Assembly: GCF_000264995.1 (NCBI RefSeq)
Contig: NW_006767437.1
Location: 1,941,428 to 2,005,427, forward strand
Length of the DNA stretch: 64,000 nucleotides
Origin: Punctularia strigosozonata HHB-11173 SS5
Taxonomy: Eukaryota; Basidiomycota; Agaricomycetes; Corticiales; Punctulariaceae
Direction: 5' to 3'
Part shown: piece by piece, positions 22,709-35,555 of the stretch
How positions within the stretch are numbered: position 1 is the first letter of the stretch
How the letters are laid out: each line of letters opens with the position of its first letter
The notes under the pieces: generated by a model
Databases searched by the model: none
Seen by the model: only the letters and a program-made list of their open reading frames with translations
What the model was told of the DNA's origin: nothing
Translations under genes and position numbers: made by a program

Positions 22709-24646
22709 TCACCTGCCTGGCACGGATCCAAGCGTATCGATCCCAACATCATCCCGCCCGAAGCCATCGGCGAAGGGATCTCGCATACTGCCTGTCCTCG
22801 CGCGCCAGAGTTGTGTATATGCCTGCTTCAATCGCTGTAGTTCGGCGTCAAGGATGGCCGTTTTGTTCGCGAGTGCAATGAAAGTAGCATGCTGAGTTTG
22901 AAGTGTTGTCGATATGGCTGGAGGAGCGGTGAACAACAGCTCGCTTGGAGAATAGATACTGGAAGAAGGTACCTTGCGGCGTATACTGTGACTCATTCGT
23001 CGCGGCTGCGGAGATTTTGCGCTCAATTTGCTGCGATGAATCCGAAATTAGTCGCGGAGGGTCATGGAGACTTTCGCTGCGCACCTCTATCGTGGCTTTG
23101 TACCACCTTAATCGTTCTCGCATTTGCTCTGTGACCCTCGTAAACAGCCTGAAACGGGAAAACGGTCATTGTTCGGCCTGATGATACGCCAGTCGCACAT
23201 ACTCGAGTGGGAAGCCAGCGTGCACCTTGAGGTACCCGGCGCTCTGTGGTTGGCTCACGGAGCGGAAGGCATCGACGATGTGCGTTGCGACGATGGTATC
23301 TTGTACGGCTTGTTCAACCTTAGCTTTCAGGTCACGAGTGAAGTGAGTATCTTGATGCAAAGTCGCAGTCGCCTGAAGGAGCTCCTAAGGACCGATGGCG
23401 TATTAGCAAGCAAATGACTGAACGCTGATGGGTCATCACCTGGTGGGTATTCCACATCAGCTCCTGGCCTTTCGTCGCCTCATCTCCCACTTTACGCTCT
23501 TTGAGCTCCTTACTGATTTGGACGCGACCCTGTATATGCGACCTACATTGCGAAAGCTGGTCAGAACGACAAGAGGAAACAAACAGTTCGGACATAATCT
23601 CACTCGACACCCTCAAAGATTTTCTTAACGTTATCTGGCAGGTCGTTAAATTTGGTGTTTTTGAGGAATGGTGGTGCACCGGCTTGTTGCGACGCCTGAG
23701 GTTGACCAAGAGCAGAGACCCTGCGAGGCATGACGTGAAACGATATCTGGACGACGAACGTGCGACCTCACCCCAATCTATTCGAGCGTCAGTCGTGAAT
23801 CGTCGAGGGGTACGAAAAGCGTGATTAACAACTCACGTTTGTTGAGTTTGCGGTTTCTGACCAAATAAGCTCAATCCAGAAGTGTTATTGGTCGAACTGA
23901 ATCCACCGAAAGCGGCCTGCCCAGGCTGGTTCGCTTGGCTATTCGTGTTTCCGAACAGCCCGCCCGTCTGCTGTTGCGGCTGACCAAAGAGGCTAGTAGA
24001 TGGCTGAGTTGTATTAGGCTTTGATCCAAACAATGAGCCAGATCCGAAAGCATTTTGCTGCTGAGGCTGTTGCTGCTGTTGCTGACCAAAGAGGCCACCG
24101 GCGTTGGTCGACGATTGCTGGTTGTTCTGACCAAATAATCCGCCTGAGGGAGCACCCGACTGCTGAGCCGTGCTTTGACCGAAGAGACCTCCTGTAGGAG
24201 CATTTGACTGCTGAGTTGTGCTTTGACCGAATAGTCCGCTACTAGGGGCGTTCGCCGGTTGCGTGGATTGACCGAACAGCCCACCGCTAGGGGCGTTTGA
24301 TTGTTGCGTAGGCTGACCAAACAATCCGCCACTGGGGGTGCTCGATTGCTGAGTAGTTTGACCGAAGAGGCCCGTGCCTGACTGCTGTCCTCCAAACAAC
24401 CCCCCGCCTGTTCCCTGGCTCGTGTTCTGTGTCCCAAATAGAGAAGGGGCAGCCGCTTGCCCTTGCTGTGGGGCTCCAAATGAACCGAATGCTGGTTGTT
24501 GCGGTTGCTGTTGTGTTGTACTGCCGAAAATGTTCGTGGCAGGTGCTGGTTTGGCACCAAACCCAGAGAAAGCTGAGCTAAATAAGCAGAGTCAGAGAGG
24601 TAGGCTGGCACGACATGGGGTGTGCTCACTTGGAAGCGAAAGCCAT
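22709..24646 (-). CDS. NUP57: FG-repeat nucleoporin, Nup57/Nup54 type
   Basis: Component of the Nsp1-Nup57-Nup49 (Nup62-Nup54-Nup58) channel complex of the nuclear pore. Exon 1 is 24630-24646 (MAFAS plus two bases); exon 2 is 24577-23837, with many GLFGQ and GLFG repeats in Gln/Ser/Ala-rich spacers. Exon 3 begins at 23720 and encodes the link to the folded part: [24 protein letters not shown]. Later exons carry the coiled-coil region: [54 protein letters not shown] and [27 protein letters not shown] near the C-terminus. The order (FG repeats first, coiled coil last) and the QLWRA...GSMRDPF ending fit Nup57/Nup54. The short first exon was chosen because it restores the frame into [12 protein letters not shown]. 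Confidence 0.87.
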
Positions 24647-27600
24647 GCCTCCACAACCAGAAGGTTCAAATCAACGGAGCCGTCACCGTCTCATCTGCGG
24701 CGCGCTAAGGACGCGCCCTGTGAGACGATCACGTGAAGTTTCAGTGATCCGTGGGCTGGTGGATCTCTGCTATCACTCTTAGTCGATGCTTTCCGCATCT
24801 TTGAAATTTGAACTCGATGGTAGGTAGGTAGGTAGGTATATTGCCGACGAGGTCCCGGTAGCGGAACAGCCGGTTGCTGCGCTGCACGTACGCCACTCGT
24901 GCAGTCGACAGCGTGCCAAGCAGCTCGGTGTGCAGTCACTCGGCTCTCGCGGCGATAACAACTTGTCGTGTCCGCCTTTCTTGTTGAAATATGGAACAGG
25001 AGCCTGAGCACGAAGCCGCAACTTGGGTAAGAACAGATACAGTGCGTATATGCGCGTGCGCATAACTGACATATATATGTTATTTCGGTTCCTGTAGCTC
25101 GAAAGCCCAGATCGAAGCGATATATATCCGCAACGTCTATTTCACGCTTTCAACCCGGATATGTTTGCTGTCGATCTCAAGGTTTGGTCGCAGCCAAGTC
25201 GCAGACGTGGACCCTGCATGCAGTGATTCGTGCTATCGCCAAAGCAGGTCTAGTCACCCGACCGCGCGAGAACCAGCTTGCAGTAGAAGCTGATGCCGAG
25301 AAACGCCATTGAGTGCGCCGCGATGTTGCATCTGATCCGTGCTCGGACGATGGCGGCGAAGATCCGTCAAGCTTTATCACCGCTCTCTGGATGGGACCAC
25401 TTTCCCTGCATAACAGGGATCAATCATGCTCGGACGGAACAAAACAAACATAGATTCTAGGTACATACTTCGCCTCAAATCGGAAACAAAGGCTCGACGG
25501 CTGGAGCTCCCGGGGAGCAGGATGTTCGCCGATCAATGGAACCTCTTTGCTATAGACAAGTACTGCGGCGGCTTATTGGTCCACTTCAAACCATACCAGA
25601 CGGCGTTTCACCGAACTGCAGGATCGCTATCGCCACCTACAGTTATGTGGCGCTCTCGGTGAAACATGCCATGTTCATGATGGGCGCACGAGCCTTGGAC
25701 GGCAATTCATCTACAAGTTTCCCATCAGCTTCCTCGGGCACGGAAATGGATCTATGTGCAATCTTGCTACTGCCACTTGTTCGTGCATCCCTCGCCGTCG
25801 TGTACCCACCCATGCTACTTCGGCACGCAGGGCGTTCGGATGTCGTAAAGGAACTCCAGTCTCCTGATTTCGGCGTTTCGGTGCATCTAGATGGACGTTC
25901 GCCCATGAACAATCCGTCGTACGCGCGCTGAGCAGGGATACCTGCTTTATTGGCGTTGCTGCGCACCTCGACTTATCGACCCACGTATATCCTCTATGAC
26001 TTCGTATGTGTGCATCGTCGCTCCCTTCGGAGCGAACCATGCACGACCCCTGGTTTCATTGTGCAATTGTACCCATCGGGGGCGATTGCATTTGCCTTGG
26101 ATCTCCGCAGGTCACCGTGCAATCAGCTGGGACGGATCTTTGATGGAGACCGATCGAGCAGTTCTGGTATCTGAATCCTCGAATTATGTACAGAGGTGAG
26201 CATAATCAGATATGTTTTCACGCGGTTGTCATCGCAGCGAATACTACCGACGACAAACACAGGTTCAAGGGTCCAACGCACCCGTGTCGAACGATAGCGG
26301 GTACGTACTCTTTCGACGCCCATATTTTGCTGTCATGATTCGATCTGACGCGGGGCGATATTGGTAACTGTGCATAATCTCGGGCCATCTCTCAGCTTCT
26401 AGGACGAAATCTCAAGGTGTCTGACGTCAAAGCACATCGGGTCGGGGTGACTCTTACCCTTGCCTCGGTTACTGCTGACGTTGGCCTTACCAGACAACAG
26501 ATGAGATAAAACTTTCGCTATCTACATGCTCCGCAGTTGGCCAGAGTAGTCCGTCCCGATATGCATCCTTTTCTTGTCCTTTGTTATCCTCAAATCCGAC
26601 TGACTAGCGACCTTGCATCAACCATTCCTGATGGGAATGTCACAAGTTCTTGCCGTCGCTTGCCTGCGAGAAGGATCTAACCGCATTTCATCAGATTCCA
26701 TCCTCCGACTCCGTCGGTGGCTGGATGGGCCATGCACGGTCTTGCACGGTGTCATCACTGATTATTCGCGTCTGCGGAACCGGGAGGGAAATGTCGACGA
26801 CCTGACTCCAGACCCTCCGCCATTGCCCCACCCTTCCAGAAATTCTTCGGAGTCAAAGACAATTATCCGAAGCCGCCCTGTCCCTTTCCAGCGCTTGATG
26901 GCCATTCAACTGTTCTCGATCACGTCAGTTTGCCGCCAGGAATCCCGCGCAACTGTGAGCCTGAGAGCCAAACATATCTCGAAAAGCGGAAATATCCCGA
27001 GGGAGTGATATCTACTGGAGCATCGCGTCGTACGTACGTGGTACATAACGTCGCACAGCCGACTCGCAGGGTCGAACTGATCGTTCAAGAATATACCACA
27101 ACATCAGAGATGTTTCGTTTTCCATTACTTATTGAGATCCGGTTTTGAGATCCTGGTCAGAGGTAGGGAAGTTTGCGGTGGGAAATTATTGGAATAAAAC
27201 GTCTCTATTGCAACAGGCACGAGTTGCGATTCCAAGTACTGAAAACAGGCCTAGGACGGGTTCCCCGCCGATATAAACAGAAGCCAAATTTATCTTGATG
27301 GCGAGCGTTTCCACTTTCAGATTGTGTGTTTGTTTACTTGAGTAGGACAGAAGTAGGCATTCAACGGCTCCACGTCCAACTTCACATCGAGACGGCTGTT
27401 GTTATGGCAAAAAGTACGTCATCCTGTCAAAACCTGAGACCATGAGGAGACGGTGGTAAGAACTCAAAGCATGACCCTTACAATCCTTCATCGGCCGAAA
27501 TCTAGTACGCTACCAGGTGAGAGCGTAAGACCCTGAGCGTGGATGGGCGGAGTTGCTGACAGCAGACGTGAACCTCCGTGCGTGCTCGCGTTATCCTACT

Positions 27601-28239
27601 GGCCCTATCATTGCCACTTGGCAGGTGACAATTCCATCTTCCTGGTATAGAGGGCCTCGGATTCAGTGATCATGTCAGCTTCATCCACAGACACCGAGCG
27701 CCTCTCTGAATCACAGCGAAGGTCGAAGTGCTTTTCCACAGCAGTCCGGCAATCTAGGCGACCCGGGACCTGTGTTACCTGAATTTTTGGCTCTAATAAT
27801 CTCGTGGCGCCGGCATGTGGGTCGCCAAGATAACTCAGCAATTGGAGCGCTCGCGATGCTGCAGCTTTGGCACCGGCTGAAGAATGCGGCGATTTACAGA
27901 CCTTCTCGTGCGGATGATGAACTATCGACAAGCCGTGCATATAGTTCCTCCCATGGCTCGCTCTTCCGTGATCAGGACTGTGAGGAAAGAGAGATCTCAC
28001 TACGCGTGAATAACTAGGTAGCAATCACGTTGGCATTACCAGAAACCCAGAGTACGCCTCGTAGCTCAGTCTCTGTGCGACCACTCATGCTGCTCATCCT
28101 GGATAGCGGCGATGAGGATGATCGCAGCCGAAGAATGCCATTCACGGGCGGAGTCTTCTCCGATAAGGACGATGCAGTAGTGGCCGCGATGTGCTGCTCA
28201 ACCGTATAGCTCGACTCACTTGCCCATCAAGAAGTTCAT
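24647..28239. other. Gene-poor stretch upstream of the nucleoporin
   Basis: No gene is recognised across about 3.6 kb. Frames up to 138 codons occur on both strands (25536-25931 plus, 26613-27008 plus, 27608-28024 minus) but show no domain, signal peptide or consistent splicing. The first few hundred bases should contain the nucleoporin promoter. A small tetranucleotide array lies near 24820. Confidence 0.4.
24819..24840. repeat. Short GGTA/GTAG tetranucleotide repeat
   Basis: About five units of GGTA in a row. It is a simple microsatellite and no gene overlaps it. Confidence 0.8.
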
Positions 28240-28362
28240 CATCAGGAAAAACCGGATTTGCTAAAAGTCTCCTAAAACGCACTAAAACGTGCTCATTTAG
28301 TAGTTTTAGAGGGTTTCGGTACCCAATAAGCGACTCTTTCGATAGTCCGATTTTTCCTGATG
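28240..28362 (-). mobile_element. 123-bp MITE-like element, copy 1
   Basis: The element begins and ends with inverted repeats: CATCAGGAAAAA[T/C]CGGA at one end and its complement at the other. It is exactly 123 bp, flanked on both sides by AT, which fits a 2-bp target-site duplication. It lies in the opposite orientation to copies 2 and 3 and is highly similar to them over its whole length. It carries no coding capacity, so it would have to be moved by an enzyme encoded elsewhere. Confidence 0.82.
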
Positions 28363-29221
28363 ATCAGCAGCCACATAGTGCATGATGTTCTGCAATCCAC
28401 GATATCTGCGACTGACTTCAATTTCGGGTGTTTATCAGATTTCGAGCACCTGCGCGGACTCGGAGGAAGATACGGTACGGCTGTTACTGTCGGGAGTATG
28501 TAAATTCATCTCTCAACATGAGTCCCATCGTTTACAGCTGTACGGGCCAGTACTTGAAGGACAGTGCTCTCGCCTCCGATGGATGGATAAGCGCCAAGCT
28601 CGAGCCATCGCAGCACAGTGATCAGCACACCTCCCATGCGGAGATGCATTGGCCAGTGACAACTTGGGCACCTGATCGGAGTCGGACGGCCCCCTTCCTA
28701 ATCGGCGTTCTCCCGTCACAAAGAGTACAGTTCCAGCACATCTCGCCTCTGTTATGCAATTCGCTGAAAAGTCCCTGGGGTATTTGCAGGTGCACGACGA
28801 TGTGCTCAAGCTGGGCAATAGAAACTAAATTCCTCATATATCACCCGCAGCACACGTGAGCATGCACGGAGTACCCGGCGTGTAGCAATGCATAGAGAGC
28901 TGACGCAATGCAACAGGACGTTCCATAAACGTGCGCTCCGAGTTGCCACTGCACTCTACGGGTACCAAAACCGCCAAAACCCCTGGGGCGCAATGATCTA
29001 CGCATCAGCATGTTGAATCTCTGAAACCGGTCAAATACTTCCACCGGCGCGTACTGCTCTGTATCCCCGGTGCAGCATCTACGCCGCGTTACGCCATGTC
29101 CTCGTGCGCTCGTATGCCGGGACGCCGCGTCCTCAGATGGAGGCATTCACATGCCTGATCAACGCTACTCGAATTCACTGCCTTCTACAATTGTTACGGT
29201 ATCACATGAACGTCAGCAGTA
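28363..29221. other. Spacer between MITE copies 1 and 2
   Basis: About 860 bp with no recognised gene. Frames at 28428-28859 (plus) and 28513-28818 (minus) overlap each other and lack motifs. Because the flanking MITE copies are in opposite orientation, single-stranded DNA or RNA across this spacer could fold into a stem of about 120 bp. Confidence 0.4.
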
Positions 29222-29344
29222 CATCAGGAAAAATCGGACTATCGAAAGAGTCGCTTATTGGGTACCGAAACCCTCTAAAGCTACTAAATTAGCACGTTTT
29301 AGTACGTTTTAGAAGGTTTTGAGCAAATCCGGTTTTTCCTGATG
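29222..29344 (+). mobile_element. 123-bp MITE-like element, copy 2
   Basis: Same length and ends as copy 1, flanked by TA on both sides. Direct orientation relative to copy 3, which starts 25 bp further on. A TA duplication is the signature of Tc1/mariner-type target sites; with AT at copy 1 the superfamily is not certain. Confidence 0.85.
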
Positions 29345-29369
29345 TACAAGGTTGCAGGTGACTCGCATA

Positions 29370-29492
29370 CATCAGGAAAAATCGGACTATCGAAAGAGTC
29401 GCTTATTGGTTACCGAAACCCTCTAAAACTACTAAATGAGCAGGTTTTAGTACGTTTTAGGAGGCTTTTAGCAAATCCGGTTTTTCCTGATG
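29370..29492 (+). mobile_element. 123-bp MITE-like element, copy 3
   Basis: Nearly identical to copy 2, differing at a handful of bases (for example GGTTACC for GGGTACC). Again flanked by TA on both sides. Separate target duplications at copies 2 and 3 argue for two insertions rather than a tandem duplication of one. Confidence 0.85.
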
Positions 29493-31953
29493 TAGCAAAC
29501 ACGCGAGTTTTTGCTTTCTTTACCTACCGCATTGTCCAATTTTGACTACCTGGTACAGCATGCCCAGTGAAGCCTATCCGTGTTGCCAAGGCAGTTACGC
29601 AGCATCACGACAGCCAATTTGCAGAAGGAGCATCGGCCTGCCGCGTGGAGCATACGGACGGGCACAGTGACTGCCCCGAGTCGAGACTCCGAGACGGGTT
29701 TCTCTCACTTCAGCACCGCGCTTGCGATCCGGGCGCGTTACCAAGAATTCGGAAGCAAACGCGGGTCTTCCGCGACCGCAGTGTGCTCTTCGCGCAAAGG
29801 CCGGAAGCTACCTTGTTGAGATGCGATGCGTATTTTGTAACGTGTACGGCAATCGCTCACATGCTTCCCTGCAGCGTTGCGCAGGAGATATGAAATACGG
29901 ACGTATCATTCATGGGCGCCATATATTGGACATTTATACGCGACGCCGTCGTTACGGTGCTACCGGGCGCATCCGACGCGGGCATATACCGCATCAGGTT
30001 AGGCGATTTCAGGGTGGGATCGAGTACGCCTGCCCTGCCATTCGAAGGGCGCGTCGAAGGGTGCAATTCAAAGATGCGGTTCTCATGACCGGATGATGCT
30101 GATTTCTGCTATGTTACAAAGCAGTGCCGTGCCGTGGCAGCCCAACGTCTTCCTGCGTCTCAATCGAAGATGCAGAGTTGCCTCCAAGGACTTGCAAAAT
30201 GACGAAGCGCGTTGTTGACGTCGATTTGGAATGGATGTGTGCGACGTCGCGAGATGCGTCCTCTTGCCGAAGCGTTTCAGGTTTTCAAACTCGTCCCGCG
30301 TTGTTGGCCTGGGTACGAAAGCCAAGTTGACGTTAATCTCCGGGAAACCGGGGAATTGCCAGTAATGCCAAATTGGCGCTTTCCGCGCTCGAAGAGGCGC
30401 CCCCGCCGTCCACCAGTCATCCTGGAATCTGGATTACCATCATTTGCGCCGCCGCCGCACTGGTTGTCAGCGACCTAGGTCGAGGAAGCAGGTGCGCGCC
30501 ACGCACACGGTGCCGCATGCGTGAGATCGATCTGCCTTGCCTGATTGACGACGCCGCAGACCATGGCATGGGGAGCACGCCACCGATGTCTCGATACGAA
30601 CGCCCCATCTCATGTATTCCCATGGTCCCGCTATCCACTCACTTCGGCGGCGCGCGACGGGCATCAATCCACGAAGCACTCGATGATTTGGGCGGTTTGA
30701 CTGCCCTGCGAGACACTGGCGCCCGATGGGTCTCCTGCGCATTGCCATTTGAAGTTAAGCTCTGAGAAGCGCGGGGTTAGGTGCGGGCCTTGTGAACTGG
30801 GTATCATTTATATTCTCTTCTTTTTTTGTCGTTTGTTTCGGGGATAGGAATCGCTCCCGTCCGGCGATCGCGTTGGCTGTCGCGCACCCGTGTCACGACG
30901 TCCGACATCGTCGCATCGGCGTATGATTGTCAGTCGAGTGCGCTGCTGCGGCGAGAGCGGCGGGACCGGAAGAATCTGGGTCGCGCGCGCGCCGAATCTT
31001 GGCGGTATCGCAGGCGTCGGGATGACGTGGTCGAGATCTCGTGGGGGCACACCCTAATCACGATCCAGGCACCATCCGTCCCGCGCGCTTTGGCCCGTTC
31101 GCCGGTTCCCACGCTAAGGATTCCCAACAGTCACACCCTGCGCGCTGGGGGGCAGCGGCAGAAGAGAAGAGTAGGGTGGAGGGAGCACGAGGGCAATTGC
31201 AAGGGAAGGTAGGGTCCGTGGCAGGTCCGTGGCCGCGATAGGACTCGGCCAATGCGGTGCGAGGGATAGCCGGGCCCTGTACGGAAAGCGCTGTGCCCAT
31301 CGTGATCTGGTCGTTTACGTCCCCCGTCCTGAGATCTCCCGCGAGTGGATCTTCGTAAGATTAGCGGGGAGATTGGTCAGATTGGACCCCCATTGGCGTT
31401 CCGCCTGTCGTAGGCGTGGTGGAAAAATACGTAAAAACTCTGGCAGGGTCTGTGAAGAGCGGCGGGCATGAGCGCGTCGAGTGCCTGGCGGAAAAAAGGG
31501 GAGGGCATGAGCGGGAGGGGGGGAAGATGGAGAGCGAAAGCGACGGGGTTGGTGCGTTAGTGCGGGTCCGGTGGGCCGGTTCGCGCGATCGGGGCTTGGG
31601 CCGTGCGAACGCGGCGGCTTGCTCGCATCGTTCTGGGCAGCTTCGCCCGGGCCTCGCATCCACGTCGCTCTTCCAATCCATCCACTCTCCACCCCGACGC
31701 CATCCAGCGCCCCCGCCGTCGCCACCGAGCCCGACGACAGAGCCACGACCGTGCTCCCCGCAGCCTGCGCCGGCCATCCGGAGACACCGCCGGGCACTGA
31801 TCGCACTCCATACCCATCAGTGTCGCGCACTGACCCGGCCACCCGGACTGTGCGCGCCCTCCACAGCAAGCACTGTCACCGTAGCCGCGACCCGACGGAG
31901 ACGGCAAGCGACTCGTCCGCCTCAGCCACAAAAACCCGCGGCACCCCTTGCCC
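29493..31953. other. Gene-poor stretch and promoter region of the GATA factor
   Basis: No gene is recognised. Frames up to 130 codons at 29567-30765 have no known motif. From about 30800 the base composition becomes GC-rich with pyrimidine tracts, as expected for the promoter and long 5' leader of the GATA factor starting at 31954. Long frames at 31315-32192 on both strands are composition artefacts. Confidence 0.4.
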
Positions 31954-34764
31954 ATGAGCTCCCACCACCAGAACCACCCGCCGCCGCCCTCCGCCGGTGC
32001 CCACCCCCCTGCGTCCATCATGCACGGCGGCGGCGAGTTCCGCCTGCCGTCGCTCAAGGACCTCAACTTCCAGTACCAGCCGCCGCCGCCCCCGCTCGAC
32101 GCGCCCCCGCCGGGCCCCATCGGCGACTGGTCGCGGGGACCACCTCCCCCGCCCCACTCGAGCTCGAACGCGCCTGCCGCCGGATACGCTGAGTCGCGGC
32201 AGGGCCAGGCACCGGGCCATCAGGGCGAGCATCTGCCACCCCCGCCGCCGCGGAACGTGAACCCGTACTATGCCCAGCCGCAACCTCCACCGCACCCGCA
32301 CGCGCCGCCAACGCCAGCGTCATCGAGCAGTTCCATCGGGCCCCCGCCGCCTCCCGCCAGCTCGCGGGAGGAGAGCGTGCCGGGGCCGCTATCCCGACGG
32401 GCTTCGTCGGGTAGCACCGCGTCGGAGCGCCCGCCTCAACATGCAGTACGTTCGCTCTCCTGATCCCGATCGCGCGCGCAGTACCTCAAAACTGTCTACA
32501 GCAGCAGTACGCGATGTACCCTCCCCCCGGGGCAAGCGTGAACAATCCCTTCCACCAGGGTCCCCCACCGGCGGGGTATCACTCCCACCCGCCGCCATAT
32601 CACGCGTCGGCCTACCCCGCCCCGGCCCCGGCGCCTCAGACGCCGACCCAGAGCCAGCAGCAGCAGTCGCCTCCGAGCGGTCCGCCGGCGGCAGCGCCCT
32701 ACCCGCGCCAGCCACCGCACCCGCCTCACATGCGCCCGCGCGAGGCGCCACCGCTTCCGCTGCCGCCGCCGACGCAGATGATCGCCTTCCCGCCTCCGCC
32801 CCCGCCCTCTGATCACGCGTCCTGGCAGCACGCGCACCTGCGCGGCTTGCCTCCGCCACCACCGCCTCCAACGCTGCAGCTCCCACGCCAGAGCAGCATT
32901 GGTGCTAGCGGTAGTGCCCCGAGTTCGGCTTTGGGTGCTGCTGCGACGGGTGAAACATCAGGGTCAGGACCCGCACACGATCTGGATAAGGTTTCCGCGC
33001 GGCAGCGGACCGTGTCTGAGGTACGAGACCTGCTGTTCTTTTCGCGTCCTTATCGTGTTACTTCTGTTTCTGTTTTCTCTCTGTGCTGTCTCTAGCCTTC
33101 TGGCTTTCTTCCGCTGTTCGACGCACCTTTCCTTTCTCGGTTTTACCGGCTATCAGAAACGGGAATGGGTGGCTGATGTCTCGCTCTCGGCACGTCTATA
33201 GATCATCAAACTTTGTACGGCGTTGTACGGTTTCGCTGACAAGTGGGGTAGGTTTTTGTCTTTGCTGCTTTTCTTCTTTTCTATTTATTCGGTTTTGCGT
33301 AATTAACGCGTGCAACTGCCGTTTGCGCTGACACGCTATCAATCGGTTATTCTAGCGCACTATCAGAACTCGGTGCAGTCGAATCGTCCGCAGCCGAGCG
33401 CGCACGAGTTGGCGGAGATGAGCCGGAAAGCGGCCGAGGTCGTACGCCTCCTCGAGACGCTCAAGCGCATGGTCGACGCTGAGACGGAGGCGGCCAAGGA
33501 GAACACGCGGGCGCCGGCTGTAGGTGGTAGTGGCGGCGCGGGAGAGGATCCGTATCGTCCGCCCAAGAGGCCATGGGAGGAGGTTGACAGTCCGGGGGAG
33601 ACTGTGGGTCAAAGGGAGGGCATGGGACCCGGGCAGAGGGAGGGGGCGGGCAGCAGGCCAGGAACGGGGCAGGGGGCGACGACGGCCGAGCAGGATATGG
33701 AGATCATCCGGTCCAAGCGCGCCTCGACGGCGGCGAGTTCGGGGCAGCCGAAGAGCAAGTACCGGAAGCGGAGCGTGAGTGGTCTCCGGTCGCCTCTTTA
33801 CTACCGAACGAATGCTAAACGGTTTGTGGTTTGTTCCGGTATTCTTACTGCAGAGGGCGAGTCCGCCGGGCAAGTGCCATTCGTGCAACTCGCGCGAGAC
33901 CCCCGAATGGAGGCGCGGGCCGGACGGCGCGCGGACGCTGTGCAACGCCTGTGGACTGCGTGAGTCATCAACTTTCTCTCCATTTCGCTTGTCGCGTCTA
34001 ACGAGCCGAATGCTGTAGATTACGCCAAATTGGTGAGGAAGCGCGACAAGCTGATCGCAGAAGGGCAGACGCCGCCGGTCGACCTTGCGATGTTGCGCGC
34101 GTCGACGGCGGCGCGTGCGGCAGAGAACGGGGGCGCGAGTGGCTCGGGGAACAGGGATGAGGACCTCGACACGGACGCGTCGCCGAGGCGATCGTCATCG
34201 CCCGCGTACGCTGGCCAAGATCATCAGGGCCTGAGCCACGGTCAAGGTCAGGGTCAGGTACCGAGCCATCAACAACAGCATCCGTCTACGGCGTACTCTA
34301 GCTCAGGGCCGTCATCATCGAAGATGTCGCCTCCGTCATCCGCCTCCGCTTCCGCGGCCGGCTACTACGCCGGGCCGATGTCCGGGACGTATCATTCGCT
34401 CCAGCAACCGCCCCCTGCGCAGTATCAGTCGATGCCGCCGCCTCCACCTCCGTCTTCTTCGAATTCGCACCGGGGACCTAGCCACGTCCCCGGACATCAT
34501 CAGCATCAGCATCAGGGGCATGGACAACATGGACAAGCGAGCGGTGGGGCGCCTCCGCCGCAGATGCCACTGCAGCCGGGCAACCCGCCGCCCCCGCCGT
34601 GGGCGAGTCACTCGGCTGGCGGCGGGCCGCCGCATGGCCGGGGAAGCTACGGATCTTTGGGCGACTCGCGCGAGGGCGAGTCGGGCTACGGCGGTGGTGG
34701 TGATGGGTGGCGCGCTCGGCTTCTGGACGCCGGCGGGTCTGGGGGGCGCTCGCCGCCGCGCTGA
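31954..34764 (+). CDS. GATA-type zinc-finger transcription factor (type IVb, NsdD-like)
   Basis: Nuclear DNA-binding regulator. Six exons: 31954-32445, 32502-33020, 33202-33247, 33356-33774, 33854-33959 and 34019-34764. The N-terminal half is very rich in Pro, Ser and His, presumably disordered. Exons 3-4 encode a conserved helical block: [15 protein letters not shown] then [20 protein letters not shown]. Next come [27 protein letters not shown] and a basic KSKYRKRS, a likely nuclear localisation signal. The zinc finger is [20 protein letters not shown] then TLCNACGL, i.e. CX2CX18CX2C, followed by [12 protein letters not shown]. The 18-residue loop defines type IVb, shared by NsdD/SUB-1/Gat1-type regulators of fungal sexual development. 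The zinc finger is split by an intron after CNACGL. The C-terminal tail is Gly/Pro/His-rich. A developmental role is inferred from the family only. Confidence 0.9.
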
Positions 34765-35555
34765 AGGAGACGAAAAGAGGAAAGCAAAACGGTTGTTTAT
34801 GGTATGGGGTATATCATTATGCGTGTTTCCATGATATTCCATCTTTATCTCGTCCTCCTTTTCTGTGCTTGTATCCTGGACTTTCTTTTCTCGCCTTTCG
34901 CTTCGCTTCGTTTTCGTTAATAGTAACTTAATCTGTATACGATCCGGGTTAGATTAGGTGCCTCTAATGATCATCGACGCGTTTGTGCTCGAGAGCCGGA
35001 TCTGGGGCTGTACCGGATCTTGGAACTAATTAACGAGTTAACGAGGGGGTCATGGCACGCTTCAGTGCCTCAATCGTCCGTATGCAGGCCTAATTTGCGA
35101 TTCCGATCTCTTCGGAAGATGCTTGGGAGATGGGATCGGTACGTGGCGGATCCGGAACCTTGGGTAGATGGAGGGGGCGGATGCGCTTCTTTGAGCCGCA
35201 TTGCTGAGATCTCGCGCCGTAATCAGAAGCTAAATCGGGACGCGATCCTCCTGAAGATTGGGCGTGCGGGGGTCATTGGGACGCCGTATGGGATCGCGAT
35301 TGCTTGTTTGGAAGAGGTGAGCTTGAGTGCTCGTGTATGTACCTGCTTCTGTTCATTGTCCACCACACGGCGAACAGAGTACAATGAGACATCGGACGCC
35401 ACGCGGAGAGGGTCGGTCCGAAGATGTACAGCGTCCTTTCTTCCTATATTCCCTACATACATACAGAGTTTGAAAGCGTTTTGAACTGCGAAGCAGCTGG
35501 CTGACGTGATACAGACAGGGTGACAGCGCGCGGGATCTCATCGGATCTGAGCGTC
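34765..35555. other. Intergenic region between convergent genes
   Basis: Lies between the GATA factor (plus) and the dioxygenase gene (minus), so it should hold both 3' ends. AT-rich, U-rich RNA-like tracts at 34790-34940 fit a polyadenylation region. The frame 35020-35484 has no recognisable motif. Confidence 0.5.

Noticed and set aside
25536-25931. 131-codon plus frame in the gene-poor stretch
   Set aside because: No domain or splice context; overlaps equal-length frames on the other strand.
28240-29492. Repeats considered as a possible CRISPR array
   Set aside because: Repeat unit is 123 bp with inverted ends and mixed orientation, and the genome is eukaryotic.
31315-32192. Several long frames on both strands before and over the GATA factor start
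   Set aside because: Very high GC content keeps all frames open; only the 31954 frame continues into conserved blocks.
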